NCBI GenBank assembly: GCA_036873755.1
Contig: JAVTVY010033668.1
Coordinates: 62,001 to 126,000, forward strand
DNA: 64,000 nucleotides
Direction: 5' to 3'
Source of the DNA: Hanleya hanleyi
Taxonomy: Eukaryota; Mollusca; Polyplacophora; Lepidopleurida; Hanleyidae
The position numbers and the translations under genes were made by a program. Each line of letters opens with the position of its first letter. Position 1 is the first letter of the stretch. The notes below the pieces were generated by a model. That model saw nothing but the letters and a program-made list of their open reading frames with translations. It ran no database searches and had not been told where the DNA came from. Of the stretch, positions 10,193 through 21,531 are shown in pieces.

Positions 10193-12700
10193 CACTTTGG
10201 CAGAAATGCCAGAGGCAGACTAGACACACTGAGTAGTCTCCCTGGGTAAATAGAATGTGATTTCCAAGATTCACTTTTGAATTTTAGTCATGTCAGATAC
10301 GCCAGTTTGATTCTCCTCCCGTTTTCTCTCTTGAATACCTAATATTTAGACAAAATAGGTCGATAGAATTCCTGTCTTATTTTACTCTGCGAAGAATATG
10401 CCACATGTCTTCCCCTGTTAGTTCATGGTAGTGGTAGATACGCCAGTTTGATATTTCTCCCCCATTCTGCTTCGAGACAGGCAAGCCATATTGACTAATT
10501 CTTCTTGGATAGATTGATTTTCATTTCTCAAGATAATCATGTCAGATATGTCAGCTTAGTATGTCTCTCCAATTTGAGATGATCAATTTTCTCGTCTTTG
10601 AATTATGAGGTACATGTCACACACTTCTAGATTTCTATGTCAAACAAGTGCATGCGTAAAAGGTATAGTTTTTTATGGTTCGTCTGTCTCGAAACAAAAT
10701 GGGAGAGAAGTACACAAACTGGCGTATCTGACATGACTAAAAATGAGGACAGAAAATTAGAAATGACATTTCATCTACCTAAGGGGGACAACTCAATGTG
10801 GCATATTCACAGGGTAAATAGGGGGAGAAAACCAAACTGACCTATCTGACATTTCAACAAAAGGAGGATGTAAAATCGAACTGGCGTATATGACTTGACT
10901 AAAATTCAAGAGTGAATCTTGAGAAATTATTTTCTATCGACTCAAGGGGAACTACTGAGCATGTCTTGAAGGAAAATGTGAGCGAAATACCAAACTGGCG
11001 TATCTGACATGACTAAAAATTTCAAAAGAGAGATTATTACAGATGCCCTCTATGTAAGGGGGAAATCTCATGGGGCGTATGATTTGCCGGGTAAAATAAG
11101 AGAGGTGAATAAACTGATCAATCTGATATTCAAAAGATGGAAAATAGAAGGGAAATCAAACTGGCGATCGGACATGACTAAAAATTCAAAAGTGAATCTT
11201 GAGGAATGAGATTTTATCCACCCGAGAGAGACTACTCATTATGTCTTGTCTGTCTAGACGGAAAATTGGCGTATTCTACGTGACTGAAAATTGAAGAGTG
11301 AATCTTGGGAAATGATATTTTGTCTACCCAAGGCGTACGACTCAATATGGTTCGCTGGAGAAAAAAAGGGAGCGAAATACCAAACAGGCGTATCTAACAT
11401 GCTAACAATTTCAAAGGAGCGAATACTGCCGGAGGACAACTCATTATGGTGTCTGCTTTGAAGGGAAAATAGAAAAGGTAGAATGAACTCGCCTATCTGA
11501 CAAAATATTCAAATGATGGAAATGGAAGGGAAATCAAACTGGCGTATCTGACATACTAAAAAGTCAACTTTGAAGTAAGGGGAAGTACGATTTTATCTAC
11601 CCAAGGGAGACCACTCAATATGGAGCGAAAGCTCAAACTGGCGTATCTGACATGACTAAAAATTTCGAAGGAGAGAATATTGCAGATGACATCTATGTAC
11701 GGGGGAAATCTCATTACGGCGTATACTTCGCAGGGTAAAATAAGAGACGTAGAATGAACTTACCTGTCTGACATATTTAAATATTCAAAAGATGCAAAAT
11801 GGAAAGAAGAGCAAACTGGCATATCTGGCCTGACTGAATATTCAACATCAAATCTTTGGAAAGGAGATTCTACCGAAGGGGGACTACTCGATATGGCTTG
11901 TCTATTTCGAAGCAAAATGGAAGCAAAACACCAAACTGGCGTATCTGACATGACTAAAAATTCAAGAGTGAATCTTGGAAAATGATGTTTTGTCTATCGA
12001 AGGTGGACGACTCAAAATGGCTTGTCTGTCACCAACAGACATATTAAGCTGACATATCGGACATGACTATAAACTTCAAAAGTGAATATTGAGAAACAAT
12101 ATTTTATCTGCCCAAGGGGGACTACTCAAATTGATAATATGACTTGTCCGTCTCGATGAAACATGGGAGCGAAATACCAAACTAGCTTATCTGACATAAC
12201 TGCAAATTGAAGACTGAACCTCGTCTACCCAAGAGGGAGGCTCAATATGGCTTGTATCAGTCGAGGGAAAATTGGATCGAGATACCAACCTGACGTGACT
12301 AAAACCCAATGGAGGAGCTGGAAATGACATTCTGTGTATGTGATATATTTGTCGCAAGAGAAAGTAAGGGAAGCAACTCGATGTGGCGTAGTAAAATGGG
12401 AAGACTTTATATCCAAAATAGGGGGAAGCTGAGAGCGAAATCAAAGTGTCATATCTGACATGACTAAAAATTCAAGACTGATTCTTGTAAAATGGTTTAT
12501 CTGACATGACTAAATATTCAAGAGTCCGACTTGGGTAATGACGTGATATCAACCCACGGGAGACTATTCATTATTCAACATGGTTACAAATAGAGCTGAC
12601 ATATCATCTAGCTGAGGGGCGCAACTCGATGTGGTGTAATTCTTTGCAGAGTGAAACAGAGGTGAAACTGGCATGGTCATCTACTATGAGATTGATCAGA

Positions 12701-13083
12701 AATATTAAAAATGTGTGACCCACCAAAATAAATCCTCAGAAAACATTGGAAATGAGTGATAAGATTCCAGTGATAGGTTCAGAAATTGATCTCCATTGAT
12801 CCCTTACATGAAGGAATGACCCTAAATTACTATAGACAGAGTAGTTCCTTGGATGAAGACAGTTGTGCTAAGTTGGTGTAGGAGGAAGAATTCAATAGAG
12901 CAGACGCACAGAATGGTTAAAAGAACTGGAATTAATTTAGTCGTCACAGAGTTTCGCCACAGAAGACAAAGAATGCCCAAAGCTTGAGGTATATATAGAC
13001 TTGATGGGAGATTTTTCTTGTTTGGCTAACGCTGGAGTCGTTGGCGACCCGTATCAGATTTAAGTGGTGTCCAGAAGAGAAGA
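12701..13083. other. Non-coding stretch between array and LTR element
   Basis: No motif is recognised. It ends at the left LTR; the bases just before it (GAAGA) do not match the bases after the right LTR. Confidence 0.4.
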
Positions 13084-13282
13084 TGTTACCCAGGATTCGC
13101 TTGAGGATACCCAGGAGATCTGCAAAATGGGAGAAATAAACTTGTTACAAAACAAGCAAACTGCGTTGTTTGAATTTCATAGACAGAACAACGCGCGCCA
13201 GTCAAAACTTCCAAAATGCGGACCGGGACGGAAACGGACTTTCCGAACAAATTTTAAAGGGGGTCCCTGTTACAGCACCTCA
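13084..13282 (-). repeat. 3' LTR of the Gypsy element
   Basis: On the plus strand it runs from TGTTACCCAGGATTC to TTACAGCACCTCA, matching 25189-25390 in order and length. The LTR therefore starts TGAGGTGCTGTAACA and ends GGGTAACA on the element strand, with the usual TG...CA borders. The purine-rich tract expected upstream may be the G-rich run opposite 13291-13300. Confidence 0.93.
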
Positions 13283-13920
13283 CATTCACCCCCGGAAAAA
13301 AAATGTCGTCCCCGACATTTCACATAACATCACTTGGGATGAGCCAAATGTACAAAGACTATACACATGAGCATCGCAAACAACAACAATCATGGAAACA
13401 ACCAGTCGGGTAAAAGTTCTACACGGATTATACCTCCGATAAGCTCCCCACGCTAGTAACATCAGCCCTCACGGGAACATTCCCTATCCAACTGCAATGG
13501 ATCATACACACGATTGATCAGGCCGCACATCTAAACCATTTGGCAGAGCACTATTACTCAAATTGAGGACAAGTAAACGAGTCTGTAAACTCACTAGCAT
13601 ATAAACAGTTTCTAATATTGGTTAGCCTTGGGAATTTTCTTGTCCTGTCAGAATAATGTATCCTGTACTGTCCTAGGACTACACATACCTAGACTGCTGT
13701 ATCTCATATCCCTAGTAGACTACCTGCTACATTTCGGGGACACCAATAGTAGAAAATCATCCAACAATTACTCAACTTTACCACAATCTTAACAGATTAC
13801 AACACATATAAGGGATATGGCATATACGTTTCCACTTGCATAACACTATGCCTGAATTTCCCTGAATCTGTTTACAACGTATTCCACGACGTGGTCGCCC
13901 AACTACACTTCCATATCTGC
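13283..13920 (-). other. Gypsy 3' untranslated region or unrelated insert
   Basis: This stretch lies between the end of pol and the 3' LTR. No coding motif is recognised. Bases 13796-13815 (ATTACAACACATATAAGGGA) exactly match the start of a 110-bp module also found at 27082, 38339 (reverse) and 42639, so a fragment of another repeat may be embedded here. Confidence 0.4.
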
Positions 13921-14211
13921 TCACCACACAGGAACGAGAATTGGAGGCTGGCACATTATCGGTGGTTGGAACACCCAGTTTGGTGTTGGTGGTCCAACAG
14001 TTACTGAATTACTACACAGTCTAGTTTGATATTCTGAAACTTGACCCAGGTGGTCATGGGTAAGCATTCGTGGCGGGTGTCTATTTCTTCGTGGTCGACT
14101 GTTTCCATCCTGAGCAGTAGGCTCAACCTCAGCTGCTTGAGGTACTGATGGTTCATCGGCTACGTTGTCATCTTTATCTGATATTGTATGTTCTCGGTTG
14201 AGGTGGAACAT
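13921..14211 (-). pseudogene. Gypsy pol C-terminal tail
   Basis: An open frame of 96 codons contains RPRRNRHPPRMLTHDHLG, a basic RRxRxPP stretch like that at the very C-terminus of many invertebrate Gypsy integrases. It follows the integrase in the expected order but in another frame. Confidence 0.65.
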
Positions 14212-14225
14212 ACTGTCTGAAGGAT

Positions 14226-15477
14226 TCAGTTGGTGGCGGTGGTCAGCATCCCTCCTTCTGAGTCTAGAGAGATCAGGCCCGATCTAGATGTCTCCATCGC
14301 TGTCCTCATCAGAGCTGACATCTTCCGCACCCAGGTAAGTAGTATTCTGCTTAGGCTAGACCTTTGTCTGTTTAGCAGGTTTCTTAGATGGGACAGCCGG
14401 TGTATTGTCTTGAAGACATGCGCATGGCAGTAGTAAGCTCCTATGTGAACACCTAGTACGTCCCACGCCCTTCTCAGGCTTGATTTCGTAGACATGTCTA
14501 CCAGATCCCATCCTGCGTGCCACAACATGAATGGTGTCTTCCCAAAAGGACCGCAACTTTCCTGGTCCCCTTCTCGGTGTAAGATTGCGTACACCTGGTT
14601 CAAGGATGGTATATCTGGCAGAACGATCATACCTGGATTTGGCTTTTTCGGAGTACTTTACCGCATGTTTACGGCCCAAACTATATGCCTCTTCCATACA
14701 GGATCTCCAGTTTCCTGCATAGGTGCTATGGTCGTTGCTACCTGCTTCAACATCCAGACAAAACATCAGGTTGACTGGCAGTCTAGGATCACGTCCGAAG
14801 AGTAGGTTAAAGGGAGAAAATCCAGTAGCTTCATGTCTAGTGCAATTATATGCGTGGACGACCTTTGGGAGGTACTCTTTCCAATTGCTCTTGTGTTCTT
14901 CTGGTAGTGTTCGGAGCATATTCAAAAAGAGTCCTATTAAAACGCTCCACTTGACCGTTTCCTTGTGGATGGTACGGGGTGGTGCGACTGGGTGAAATGA
15001 TGGATCGTGATGGATCTGTGAAGGGTATCCAAACCGCAGAACAAAAGCATTGTAAATCTTGTTGGCCACAGTGGTCTCAGACTTACTAGTGGTGGGGTAT
15101 GCCTGTGCGAGCCGTGTGAAGTGATCAATGACCACCAAAATATACTCGAACCCGCCTTTACTTCGTTCTAGATGTAAGAAATCCAGGGGCGCGGTGGTGT
15201 GGATTGGGCACAGTGGGGCCTTTATTTTCAAAGGCGGTGCCTTGCTCTTTAAGCAGGAACATTCGGAAGTTACATATCTCTCAATATCAAGGTACATAGG
15301 GGGCCAGAAAAATCTCTCACGTGCGAAATGTGCAACTCTGTCTACTCCAAGATGGCCCATGTCATTATGAAGTTGTTCAAGGACTTGCTTCCTGTACACT
15401 TGGAGAAGGACCAGCTGTTCCCTGACCGTTCCATCTGGCAAAGGGGTCCTTCTGTACAGAATATCTTTCTTGATCAT
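14226..15477 (-). pseudogene. Gypsy integrase, core interrupted
   Basis: The main frame (15477 to 14356) has the zinc-binding N-terminal HHCC block: LHNDMGHLGVDRVAHF with its two histidines, then SECSCLKSK with the cysteines. Next comes the start of the DDE core (DFLHLE, VVIDHFTR), a second aspartate in IHHD, and the later PKVVHAYN and TGFSPFNLLFGRDPRLP blocks that follow the core. Between the second aspartate and the later block, roughly 30 codons are missing, and the glutamate-bearing segment (about 14935-14960) lies in a different frame. An overlapping frame at 14226-14630 continues the C-terminal part. Integrase would normally insert the cDNA into the host chromosome; this copy cannot. 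Confidence 0.9.
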
Positions 15478-15572
15478 CAGGTTGTTCCATTCTCGGTAGA
15501 GCCCCCAAGGGTCACCTTGCTGTTTCGGTGGTTGCTTGCCAGCAGGCTTTGCACGGAGGAACTTCCCAATCT

Positions 15573-16203
15573 CTAAGTCATTGTTCTGGGTAGATTTAAT
15601 GTTCTCAATAGGGATCCTCGGAATGGCGGAATGGTGGTTGGTGGATCATCGTTGGGTAGGCTGTCGGGGTTCGCTGATATGGCTGTGATCCAAACAGCAT
15701 CTTTGCACAGCTGTTCGTGGTGAACCATCATCACCGCCCCAGTCACTTCAGGTGACATCTCCTCTGTACAACTATTCATCACGTGGTCAATATCGAGAGG
15801 CATGCGGGACAGACCATCCGCGTCCCCATTGGCTCGGTCAGGGCGATATTTGATCGTAAAGTTGAAGCCGGACATTTCCGCTACCCATCTCATCCTATCA
15901 AGAACTCGCTGATGTTCTGATGTCCATGTAACTTTGGTGCTCGATGGTACCTGGTTAGTGCCCCTTGGCTTCCGTGATGGTTTCTTACTTCCAGGTTTGC
16001 TGCCCTTCAGAAGGTCGTAAAGGGGTTTGGCTCGCCGACTGAAGTCGGGAAGGTATCGCCCGTAGTATCCAATAAAACTCAACAATTTTTCTGACATCCC
16101 CTACGGTCGATGGTTTCTGATCTTTCAGCTTTTGGACTGCCTCAATATCCAGTGGATCAAACCGATGTCCCTGTGCCGAGACGATATGGCCTAGGTACTT
16201 CAC
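15573..16203 (-). pseudogene. Gypsy RNase H region with internal deletion
   Basis: The segment starts with the RT connection block ([11 protein letters not shown], 16203-15985; [13 protein letters not shown] in the overlapping frame) and ends with RNase H C-terminal features (FTIKYRPDRANGDADGLSR). Between HQRVLDRM and RWVAEMSG the middle of RNase H, with its catalytic acidic residues, is missing. The reading frame continues across the gap, so the deletion preserved frame there. A frameshift lies near 16090. Confidence 0.88.
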
Positions 16204-16251
16204 CTCATGCCTGAACAGGTTGCATTTGGTAGGTTTCAGTTTGACACCATG

Positions 16252-17271
16252 CTACTGTAGACTTTTCAACACTGTTTGAACATCGTTCAATTGCTGCTCA
16301 TATGTCTCACTAAACACAATAATGTCATCTAAGTACGGCATGCAAATACGACAAAGTCCGTCAAGACAGGCACTCATAAACCGTTGGAACGCTGCAGGTG
16401 CGTTTAATCCGTCTGGGGTCACAAAGGCAGTGAATTGTCGACAATCTGGACTGACAAATCCTTGGTGGTAAGCTTTCTCTTGATCCAGTACCGTGAACCA
16501 GTGGTTACCACCAAGGCTGTCGAGCGCATCCTGAATCTTTGGTATCGGTTGGCGATCAGGGATGGTTTTAGCATTGATCAGTCTATGATCAATACATAGC
16601 CTCAAGGATCCATCGCGCTTACGGACACAAACCACTGGCGACGAGTATGCAGAGGTGGACTTCTTTATCCAACCCCGACGTATGAGATCCTGTAAATAAT
16701 CTCGTACCTCTTCCCGCAGAGGCCGGGGTATGGAGATGTTGCCCCGTTGGACTGGGATCTTGTCTGTTAAGTTGATGTCCATTTTTAGGTCATGAACACA
16801 TCCCATATCATCGTCATCTCTTGAAAAGGCATTGTCTTCTTGTCTCAACATCTCCTGTACCTGCACCTTCTGCTCGGCCGTCAAATCTTCATCTCTCAAG
16901 TTTACATCATGTTGAGAGTCTGTGCCAGTCTCTATTGGTCTCATATTCGTGGCATGATTTGTTCCAGGCGCCTGGGTATCGGGTGAGCATACAACTGATT
17001 TTACCTGTTGTAATAACCCCAACACAGTTCTACCCAGCAATCTATTGTCATGATCAGAGATGTTACAGGTTCTCACCCCTATCCGGTTCACTGATCCTTT
17101 GTGGAGAGTGACTAGGGTCTCATTTACACACAGCCCATCAGGCCAAGTTTGCTCTACACTGGGTTCTACTACAGCATAGATGTCCCCGTCCACTACCCCT
17201 GTATGAGCCACACACTTTACAGTGGCTGAACTTCCTTTCGGGATCACCGTGTCTTCTCTATAAACTTTCAC
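16252..17271 (-). pseudogene. Gypsy reverse transcriptase
   Basis: A 339-codon frame carries the Gypsy RT core: SPVVCVRKRDGSLRLCIDHR, then LDQEKAYHQGFV, GLNAPAAFQRFM and the catalytic YLDDIIVFS box, with both aspartates present. The N-terminal third is the protease-RT linker. The catalytic box is intact in this copy, but the frame is separated by stops from protease upstream and RNase H downstream. The RT copies the element RNA into cDNA inside virus-like particles. Confidence 0.92.
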
Positions 17272-17607
17272 TGGACCAATGTCATTGTATGTGGAGTTTC
17301 TGGGCTTTTAGCTTACCGATATTAGGGAGAGACATCTCCAGCGATTGGCAAGCTTCTCCTTCGCCATGAGTGTCAGGGCTGTCATCCCTGAAACCATTGA
17401 TGCACTACTGAATAACATTATATCCCTTAATAGGATGCTCCATTTCTTGGTTATGGGTCACAAGAATGGGGACAAGCAGCTCCCTGTTCTCACAACCCGA
17501 CACAAGCCGGAATGTTACTTCAACCCACCCCTCAAATGGTGTGGTGGTTCCATTTGCTGCTGTCAGCCTCAGAGTGTCGTATCAACCCAATAATTCCTGT
17601 ATAGGTT

Positions 17608-17895
17608 TTATACATGTGTCAGGTAAGTTTTCATGCAACCATTTCTCAGACAAACTTGCGATCCAGTGTCCCACAGTACCCTGGCCCTCACACCACCTAT
17701 CTCACTCAGCATGATACATTTCTCCCCTACTAGTAGTACCAATTTATCTTTATCTTTGGCAGACAATTCACATACTACTCCTCTCAGTTCACAAATCCCC
17801 AGACGTGATGTTTCCCTCCCCATCCAGCTCACCTATCCTTTGACAAATTGCTTTATGATCTCCCCAGTGAGCTTTCTGACACTTTCTAGAGAGAG
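17608..17895 (-). pseudogene. Gypsy aspartic protease
   Basis: The frame contains VLWDTGSQVCL, with the D-T-G active-site triad of retropepsins, about 60 residues after the start of the open stretch. A stop codon at about 17833-17835 separates it from an in-frame stretch that extends to near the LINE insertion at about 17900. The usual downstream flap and ILG block would lie at 17330-17600, where no clear match was found. Confidence 0.8.
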
Positions 17896-18082
17896 AGGGA
17901 GAATTAAGGTTTAGCGTCGCATTCAGCAATATTTCAGCTATATAGCGACGATCAAACAAAATTCTAAGTAATCAATTCAAAAACTCGGTAAACTAATGGG
18001 TTAAAACAGGTACAAACATTAAAATTTGTACAACAAACCAATCTCCCTCAAAAATTTAAAATACAATCGTCTTTCACTCTGC

Positions 18083-19177
18083 TTAAAAGATCTCTGCTCG
18101 ATAAAAAGTATCTCTTACAATCTTAAAATCTATGCAGTCTATGAGAATATGTTTCACCGTGAGATCTGCATGGCAAGGTATACACCTTGGAATCGGCTCC
18201 TGTTTTAGTAAATATTCATGAGATAATCGTGTGTGACCGATCCTGCATCGTCTAATCATGGCCTGATCGAAACGTTTATGACTGTTCAGATGAGTATAAC
18301 CAACCGGTTTTTTTTTTAACTCGTGAAGTTTGTTATTATCTACAGTATCCCATAAAGATTGAAACAGCTTTCTAACATAAGCGCAGATAGATGGTCTGAA
18401 ATAGCTGTATGGGATTCCAACAGGATCAACTTCTTCATCTAGAGCTGCCTTAGCCAATCTATCAGCTCCAGTATTGCCTTTGATGTCAACGTGACTAGGC
18501 ACCCAACAAAACACAATATCTCTCTGTTGATCAAAATCTGGTGTCATATAATTGTAGAATTTTCAAGATGGTGGGATGAGTTGAATTTCCACTTTTAGTT
18601 GCTTTAAGGCATGATAATGAATCTGAGACTATGACATATTTTTCCTTCTAGTGGATCCAATACCTTCTAAAGCTGATAATAGAGCTTTTGCGTCTGCAGT
18701 AAATATGGAACTTTTACCTGGCAGACGATACGTTTTAGTTTTGGAACTAAAGATAGTAGCACATGCTAATCTCTCACCATCTTTAGAACCATCTGTATAA
18801 ATAGCCTGATGTGATCTGTATTTCTCTCTCAGTAGACCAAATTCTTGTGTATAGACGAGCTGGCTCGTGTTTGCCTTTTTATATTTACTCAGTGAAATAT
18901 CTACTTCTGGCGTGGCTAACAGCCATGGTGGAGTTGGCAGAAGCTCGTTAGATAAAATTTGACTAACTTTAATACCAGCTGCTACAAGGTGTGGTTTCAT
19001 ACGGATTCCAAGAGGTGGAATAATCGAGGGTTTCTTTAAATAGAAATCTGCGTACTGAGGGTTGAAAACACAGTTATATGCAGGATTTGAGTGGTTCGAA
19101 CGCAGTTTTGTGATATATTGCAGAGATAATTTAATTCTCCGAAGTTCTAACGGAAATTCATCCGTTTCGACATACAA
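18083..19177 (-). pseudogene. LINE RNase H and C-terminal region
   Basis: Frame 19177-18629 includes AIYTDGSKDGERLACA, the first RNase H block with its catalytic aspartate, and a later AKALLSALEGI block with the glutamate position shifted to alanine or lost. Frame 18547-18083 has VFCWVPSHVDIKGNTGADRLA, the final RNase H block with the histidine and aspartate. A Cys/His-rich tail follows (about 18130-18250), as in other I-group elements. At least one frameshift separates the two frames, near 18600. Confidence 0.9.
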
Positions 19178-19244
19178 GCTTTCTTTAGGTGATGTTCTGA
19201 ACGCACCGAGGCAAAGTCTTAGTCCTTGGTGAGGAGAATAGGAT

Positions 19245-20224
19245 CTAGCTTTGCCAAGTTTGACTTGCTTGCATCATTGTAAACAATAGAACCATAATCG
19301 AGTTTGGAACGAACAAGTGATCGATATAAATGAAGGAGAGTTTGCTGATCTCCCCCCACTTATAGCTGGCACCTACTTTCAACAAATATAGAGCTTTCGT
19401 GCCTTTGGCTTTTAAGCAATTTATATGTGATTTGAATGTTAGTCGTTGATCAAACAATATGCCTAGAAATTTGACCTCTTTTAGCACTTTGATTTCAGTT
19501 CCGTCTAATTTAAGTTCTAAACAGAGTAGTAGACAAAATACTGCCCTGTGGGACACCCTGGTCTTCATCAAAATGATTAGACATAGTTGTACCCAAACGA
19601 ATGTGGAATTGTCTATCATTCAAAAAGTTGGAAATAAAAACGGCCTTTTAATCCCATATTTTGAAGATCTTTAAGAATCCCGTATTTCCATGTAGTATCG
19701 TAGGCTTTTTCTAAATCAAAAAAAAGATAGAAACCACATGTACGTTCTTGGCGAAAGCATTCTTAACATACGAATCTAATCTGAATAAATGATCAATGGT
19801 ACTTCTATTTTTACGGAAACCAGCTTAAATATCAGTAAGTTTCTTTTCAGTTTCCAGGTACCAAACAAGGCGATCATTTACCATGCCTTCCACTGTTTTG
19901 CAGACACAGCTAGTCAGTGAAATCGGACGATAATTACCAGGGTCTGTATGGTCACGACCAGGCTTTGGTACTGGTATAACAATGGCATTGTGCCATGACG
20001 GAGGAAAGTCTTCTCTATACCAAAGTCTATTGAATATGCGTAATAGGATTTCTAGAGATGATTCCGGTAGATGTTTCAAAAGCTGATAATGAATATTATC
20101 AGGGCCTGCAGCAGAATCGTTAGCTTTCATGAGAGAAGCATGAAGTTCTTCAATTGTAAACAAAGCGTTATAGCCTTCATGGTTACCGAAGGGGAATTTA
20201 ATTTCATTTTTCTCTTATCTTTTT
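19245..20224 (-). pseudogene. LINE reverse transcriptase, catalytic segment deleted
   Basis: The sequence has ANDSAAGPDNIHYQLLKHLP, YRPISLTSCVCKT and then AGFRKNRST and FFDLEKAYDTTW in order, but the following DQGVPQG block (about 19540-19560) runs directly into KVLKEVKFLGILFDQRLTF. The FADD-bearing palm segment that should lie between them is missing. Frameshifts or stops are present near 19825 and 19620. Without the aspartate pair this copy could not have supported reverse transcription; either it was deleted after insertion or it moved with help from an intact copy. Confidence 0.88.
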
Positions 20225-21493
20225 TAGAAACTTTGAAATTTAGGTACATAATTTTCTGATGAGTTTTTGGCAATTGTTTCTCCTAATTTATTTGCAATTT
20301 CTACTCTGTCAATAATCACCTGATTTCCATCGTTGAGATGATGAACGCTGGACTTGGAGCTTTTACCTTTTATTCTTTGGATCATATTCCAAACTTTTGT
20401 TATAGGAGTATGAGTATTTATCTTAGAAACATAATTTCTCCAAGAATCACGTTTATTCCGTTTCATGGTTCTACGAGCTTTAGCTCTTGTAACTCTGAGA
20501 TCTTTCAAATTTTCAGGATTAGGATGTTGGCGGAAATATCGTTCAGCCTTCTTCCTACATTTTCTGGCTTCTTTACAGTCATCATTAAACCAAGGTTTCT
20601 TAATATGTGCAACTCCTGAAGATGTGGGAATGGTTTGGTTGGCAATTTCTATCAACATATCTGAGAATAGCTGTATAGGATCTGAAACATCAGCGAAGGA
20701 GACTGATTGTAGTTTTTGTGAGCAAAGCTTTTCAAACTCGGGCCAGTTTGCTTTCTTGAAATTAAACCTTGTGAAATGAGGGTCATCAGCTGAATGAACA
20801 GCTTTAAGGAAAGTGGGAAAGTGATCACTTCCACACATCATGAACAGCCCAAGAAAATTCTTCAAGAATAGGAAGGTCGCAAAGTGAGATATCCAATGCT
20901 GAATAGGTTCCATGAGCCGAGGACAAATGTGTATAAGAACCATCATTAAAAATACACAAAGAATTATTTGATATGAAATTTTCAAAACTTTTACCTTTAC
21001 AATTGTCTTCATTATCCCAGAGGATATTACGGCCGTTAAAATCACCCATCATTAAACAAGGTTTCGAGAGCTGATCGTAAAGATCTTGAAGTTCACCAAG
21101 CCGGAGACTACCAGGTATGTACACTGTGCATAATGTGAAAACAGAATTCAAGGTAATACGAACTGCTACAGCTTGTAAATCTGTCACGAAATCAACAGGA
21201 CTGTGTAAAACACCCATTTTAACCAATATTGAAGAGCCGCATGTAGCTTTTCCACTTTCGACTAAAGCGTAGGAATGATAACGTGTGTATTGGCGAAATT
21301 TAAATTTATCTTTAAATGCTTTCTTCAGAAAGGTCTCGTTGAGACAAAAAGCTGATGGTTCATAACCTTGAGTTAATAATTGGAGTTCATTTGAATTTGG
21401 CCAAACTCCTCTGCAATTCCACTGAACGATAGTTGGTGGCTGAGCCATCTTTAGTCTGTGTATAGAAATAAAACACAAAACTGCCCAAGCCAA
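20224..21493 (-). pseudogene. LINE apurinic endonuclease and linker
   Basis: Frame 21493-20825 starts with IVQWNCRGVWPN, the first APE-type endonuclease block, then CLNETFL with the catalytic glutamate, LMMGDFNGRNILWD with the Asp/Asn pair, and THLSSAHGTYSALDISLC near the end. Frame 21045-20224 continues into the basic linker toward the RT (KARRTMKRNKRDSW). This enzyme nicks target DNA for target-primed reverse transcription. A frameshift lies near 20830-21045. Confidence 0.92.
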
Positions 21494-21531
21494 GATATAT
21501 AAGGTTAACTTAGCGATTATGTACGTTTTAT

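Larger units (their letters stand above)
8571..12700. repeat. Degenerate array with alternating orientation
   Basis: A core containing CAAACTGGCGTATCTGACAT, then GACTAAAAATTCAAGAGTGA and GGGACTACTCA, recurs about twenty times at roughly 100-300 bp spacing. From 8571 to about 9450 and from about 9810 to 10560 it reads as the reverse complement (GTCCCCC, TCACTCTTGAA, TCAGATACGCCAGTTTG). From about 9560 to 9800 and 10640 to 12700 it reads forward. Near two of the switches, at 9455-9500 and 10600-10650, similar sequence appears containing GACAAGTGCATG or AACAAGTGCATG. No coding function is supported; the short ORFs here are products of the repeat. Confidence 0.85.

Noticed and set aside
14230..15576. 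Plus-strand ORFs of 63-103 codons across the integrase
   Set aside because: They are antisense shadows of the minus-strand Gypsy integrase.
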